Source: Candidatus Dadabacteria bacterium UBA1144 (lineage in GTDB: Bacteria; Desulfobacterota_D; UBA1144). Taken from it: a stretch of 9,023 bases of DNA. Below the pieces are notes generated by a model. It saw only the letters and a program-made list of their open reading frames with translations, searched no databases and was not told the DNA's origin. Position 1 is the stretch's first letter. Each line of letters opens with the position of its first letter. Positions 6,515 through 9,023 of this stretch are shown piece by piece. The stretch spans positions 1 to 9,023 of the forward strand of contig CAJIYY010000040.1 of assembly GCA_905181755.1 (NCBI GenBank), read 5' to 3'. The position numbers and the translations under genes were made by a program.

Positions 6515-8143
6515 CTAATTCTTAAAAAAACTTTGATTAAGATTAAATATCCCGAAATAGCCTTCTTTTTTGCTCATTAGATTAGAATGTGTTCCTTTTT
6601 CTATTATTTTTCCATCTTCTAGCAATACAATTACATCATTATCTTTAATGAGATTTAATCTATGAGCTATTACTATTGATGTTCTACCCTGAATATTCTT
6701 CAAATAATTTTTTACATCTCTTTCTAAGTCTAAGTCTAGATTTGAAGTTGCCTCATCGAGAACTATCACCTGGAACGGTCTCTTCATCATCATTTTAATA
6801 TTAGAAATCTGTTTTTCTCCTATTGACCTTAATTCGTTAATATTATGAAAATCATCCTTATCAGGCACATTATTAAACAATGGAGTATCCTGCATTATTA
6901 TTGAAAAATTTTTTCTGATACTCTGCACATTGAATTCTTCCAATGGGGTTCCATCAATTAAAATCTGACCCTTTTGTGGACTATAAAAACTCAGCAGTAA
7001 ATTTAATATAGTAGTTTTTCCTGAACCCGTAGAGCCAATTAGAACAAAGGAATCTCCTTTTTTTATTTCTAAGTTGAAATCTTTTAAGACCCAGTTTTCT
7101 TTATTATACGAAAACCAAACATTCTTAAATGTTATGACCTCAAAACTCTTGCTAAACAGCTTTCCTCCAGTAGATTCAGTTCTAATGTTGGTGATATTAA
7201 ACAAATTCTCACTAGCAGCTAAGGCTGACTGAAGTATATTGTACTTGTCTGCTAAATCTAATATTGGCTTAAATAGCATTCTTAAATAAAAAAGAACGGC
7301 CAATAACTCTCCAATAGACATAGAACCCTCTATAACCTGATTTGAACCTATCCAGACCACTAGTCCAACAGTAAATACGGTTGTAAATTCTACAAAAGGT
7401 CTAAACATCGCAAATGTATACATCTGATCAATGTTAGCTTTATAATTATCGTCACTAAAAGATAAGAATCTTTGATAATTCACACTTTCTTTATTGTAAA
7501 CCTTCAACAAAGATATTCCCCTTATAGACTCATTAATAAATGAATTTAGCTGTGCGATAGTTTTCCTTAGTTTTGTATAAACTTTCCTTAATTTCTTCCT
7601 ATATAATAAAGCGAGGACTATGACGAAAATATTAATACCCACTATAGCGAGAGCAAGAAAGATATTAAATGAAAAGATTAAGAATAGAACTCCTAATACA
7701 ACTAAGAAGTCTTTAGTAAATTGAACTAAAACGTTTGTATAGAATTCATTTAGTGCATTAATATCATTAGTAACCCTCGTTGTTGTCCTACCTACATCGT
7801 TCGAATCAAAATACGATTGAGGGAGTTTTACAATTTGAGAGAAAACAGATTCTCGTATACTAAACATAATTTTTTGACCGGAAATGTTGAGTATATAGCT
7901 AAACAAAGAGCTGAAAATAAAAATCATGCTTATGAAGAAAAGTATCTTATACGCACTTACTTCTATTTCAGATTCATTAATCTGGGAAGACAAAATACCG
8001 TCAACAACTTCTTTAATTTTATATGGAATAAGAAGTTCAAAATAGGCAACCAATACCATCGAGGCGAATGCTATTAGAAGCCATGTCAAATAAGGTTTAG
8101 CGAAACTAATGAGCCAGAATAGAATGCTTCTATCGTTCCTCAT
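6515..8143 (-). CDS. ABC exporter half-transporter, consensus Walker B subunit with shortened helical subdomain
   Basis: This is an inner-membrane ABC exporter subunit with its membrane domain fused to an ATPase domain. The N-terminal ~310 residues hold six membrane segments of the type I exporter fold; the first is at about 20-38. The nucleotide-binding domain has Walker A GSTGSGKTT (370-378), Q-loop Gln418, Walker B VIVLDEATSNLD (459-470) with catalytic Glu464, and switch His494. The signature reads RSIGEKQ (439-445) instead of LSGGQ. Only 20 residues separate Q418 from the signature, against 55 in the partner subunit. The helical subdomain is therefore about 35 residues short, which largely explains the 542-residue length against the usual ~590. 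The frame is intact through this part. The ATG overlaps the upstream gene's TAA (TAATG), with AGAAGG 7 bases before it. With the partner it should form a heterodimer. The substrate is unknown; drugs, lipids or peptides are all possible for this family. Confidence 0.9.
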   Translation of the reverse strand: MRNDRSILFWLISFAKPYLTWLLIAFASMVLVAYFELLIPYKIKEVVDGILSSQINESEIEVSAYKILFFISMIFIFSSLFSYILNISGQKIMFSIRESVFSQIVKLPQSYFDSNDVGRTTTRVTNDINALNEFYTNVLVQFTKDFLVVLGVLFLIFSFNIFLALAIVGINIFVIVLALLYRKKLRKVYTKLRKTIAQLNSFINESIRGISLLKVYNKESVNYQRFLSFSDDNYKANIDQMYTFAMFRPFVEFTTVFTVGLVVWIGSNQVIEGSMSIGELLAVLFYLRMLFKPILDLADKYNILQSALAASENLFNITNIRTESTGGKLFSKSFEVITFKNVWFSYNKENWVLKDFNLEIKKGDSFVLIGSTGSGKTTILNLLLSFYSPQKGQILIDGTPLEEFNVQSIRKNFSIIMQDTPLFNNVPDKDDFHNINELRSIGEKQISNIKMMMKRPFQVIVLDEATSNLDLDLERDVKNYLKNIQGRTSIVIAHRLNLIKDNDVIVLLEDGKIIEKGTHSNLMSKKEGYFGIFNLNQSFFKN

Positions 8144-9023
8144 TATAGAACCTTCTCTTTCGGCAACATTTTTTGAACTTTTAGAAGGTCTGCGAATAAC
8201 CCATCAACCTTCAAAAGGTCATCTGAATTTCCAGACTCAACAATCACTCCATTGTTCAGGACAAGGATGTTATCGAAAGAATAAACAGTGGAAACCCTAG
8301 ATGAAACTATTATGAGAATTTTATCCTTAAATTTTTCTTTAATATTCTGAATTATATTTAACTCTGTATCTATATCTAGCGAAGAGAGTGTATCGTCTAT
8401 AATTAATACTTCTGGTTCCTGATAGATTGCTCTAGCAATCGATAGCCTTTGCCTTTGACCACCCGAGAGAGATAAGCCTCTCTCTCCTACTATTGTATCT
8501 AGCCCTTCAGGCATTCTTTCAAGATCACCATGGAGACTTGAAATTTTTAAAGCCTCTCCTGCCTTTTCTTCATCAAAATCTAAGCTAAAAAAACTCAAGT
8601 TGTCTCTGATAGTTCCCGAGAAAATTACAGGTTCCTGAGGGACAGATACTATTTTTGATCTTAATGAGAGCTTACTAATCTTATTTATATCTACCCCATT
8701 AACTAATAAGCCAGAAGCCTTGTTGAGCTTTATTATAAGACTTATCAACGATGACTTTCCTGAAGCTGTCTTTCCAGTTATACCTAAAGAAGTTCCCTTA
8801 TTAATGCTAAAGCTAATATTCTTCAAAAATGGAACACCTGTATATGAGAAGTCTAGATTCTGGAATTTTACACTCTCTATAGTGTCCAGATTTAGGAGTG
8901 ATAACTCATCAGGCTCTACTTCTTCGTCCATTACTTCGTTAACTCTACTTAACGAAACATTACCTCTTTTAAGCCAATCAACAGCTAGTCCCATAGCAAT
9001 AACTGGCCAGCTAAGCATAGCAA
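8143..9023 (-). CDS. ABC exporter half-transporter, degenerate Walker B subunit (5' part outside window)
   Basis: Only the last 293 or so residues lie in the window, and the frame stays open past the right edge. The visible part starts in the last membrane helix of the type I exporter domain (LSWPVIAMGLAVDWLKRG) and contains the whole ATPase domain. Numbered from the first Met seen (9018), Walker A is GKTASGKSS (82-90), the Q-loop Gln is 128, the signature is canonical LSGGQRQR (184-191), and Walker B is VLIIDDTLSSLD (204-215). The catalytic Glu is replaced by Asp209 (codon at 8392-8394). The switch His is replaced by Ser240 in VSSR (codon at 8299-8301). Both changes mark a non-hydrolysing site, as in known heterodimeric exporters such as TM287/288 and LmrCD. 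The one-base stop/start overlap with the next gene supports a fixed pair. The Met at 9018 lies inside the membrane domain and is not the true start. Confidence 0.93.
   Translation of the reverse strand, partial: AMLSWPVIAMGLAVDWLKRGNVSLSRVNEVMDEEVEPDELSLLNLDTIESVKFQNLDFSYTGVPFLKNISFSINKGTSLGITGKTASGKSSLISLIIKLNKASGLLVNGVDINKISKLSLRSKIVSVPQEPVIFSGTIRDNLSFFSLDFDEEKAGEALKISSLHGDLERMPEGLDTIVGERGLSLSGGQRQRLSIARAIYQEPEVLIIDDTLSSLDIDTELNIIQNIKEKFKDKILIIVSSRVSTVYSFDNILVLNNGVIVESGNSDDLLKVDGLFADLLKVQKMLPKEKVL

Noticed and set aside
6800..6900. Frameshift or pseudogene in the downstream ABC subunit
   Set aside because: The frame is continuous with normal codon use, and all motifs after the gap are intact, so an in-frame shortening fits better.
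1..9023. Insertion sequences, CRISPR arrays, phage or defence genes
   Set aside because: I saw no transposase, integrase, spaced direct repeats or defence-family motifs. The tRNA cluster has no adjacent integrase and no duplicated tRNA 3' end.

Overview
The window is a compact stretch of bacterial chromosome. It is AT-rich (GC roughly one third, judged by eye), has very short intergenic spacers and shows no sign of mobile DNA. Every stretch longer than about 50 bases is assigned to a gene. Most starts lack a clear Shine-Dalgarno sequence, and the content is all household metabolism. This fits an uncultured, AT-rich, menaquinone- or ubiquinone-making bacterium, possibly a marine planktonic lineage. 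The sequence alone does not fix the phylum.

Layout. (1) Positions 1-3000, minus strand: a three-gene quinone cassette read as ubiA-type prenyltransferase, then ubiX, then ubiD. ubiA and ubiX overlap by 4 bases, ubiX and ubiD are 2 bases apart, ubiD appears to start at TTG, and its 3' end runs off the window. UbiA prenylates an aromatic acid, UbiX makes prenylated FMN, and UbiD uses that cofactor to decarboxylate the product. (2) Positions 3001-3040: a 40-base divergent spacer that must hold or border the start signals for both sides. (3) Positions 3041-6192, plus strand: mgtE (Mg2+ channel), recO (recombination mediator) and argJ (arginine synthesis). Their stops and starts abut or overlap, so they are probably one transcript. 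(4) Positions 6193-6509: a minus-strand tRNA operon (Pro-TGG, Arg-TCT, His-GTG, with two 9-base spacers), convergent with argJ. A near-consensus promoter lies just upstream. (5) Positions 6515-9023, minus strand: two ABC half-transporter genes joined by a TAATG overlap. The upstream one is cut by the window edge. Together they look like a heterodimeric ABC exporter with one degenerate and one consensus ATP site.

I found no clearly new multi-gene system. The least ordinary points are in known families. The downstream ABC subunit has about 35 residues missing between the Q-loop and a degenerate signature motif. The tRNA-Pro precursor has a 6-base-pair extension of its acceptor stem that starts almost at the predicted transcription start. 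The tRNA-His carries two U-U mismatches and is the only one of the three with an encoded CCA. RecO lacks the usual cysteine zinc site.
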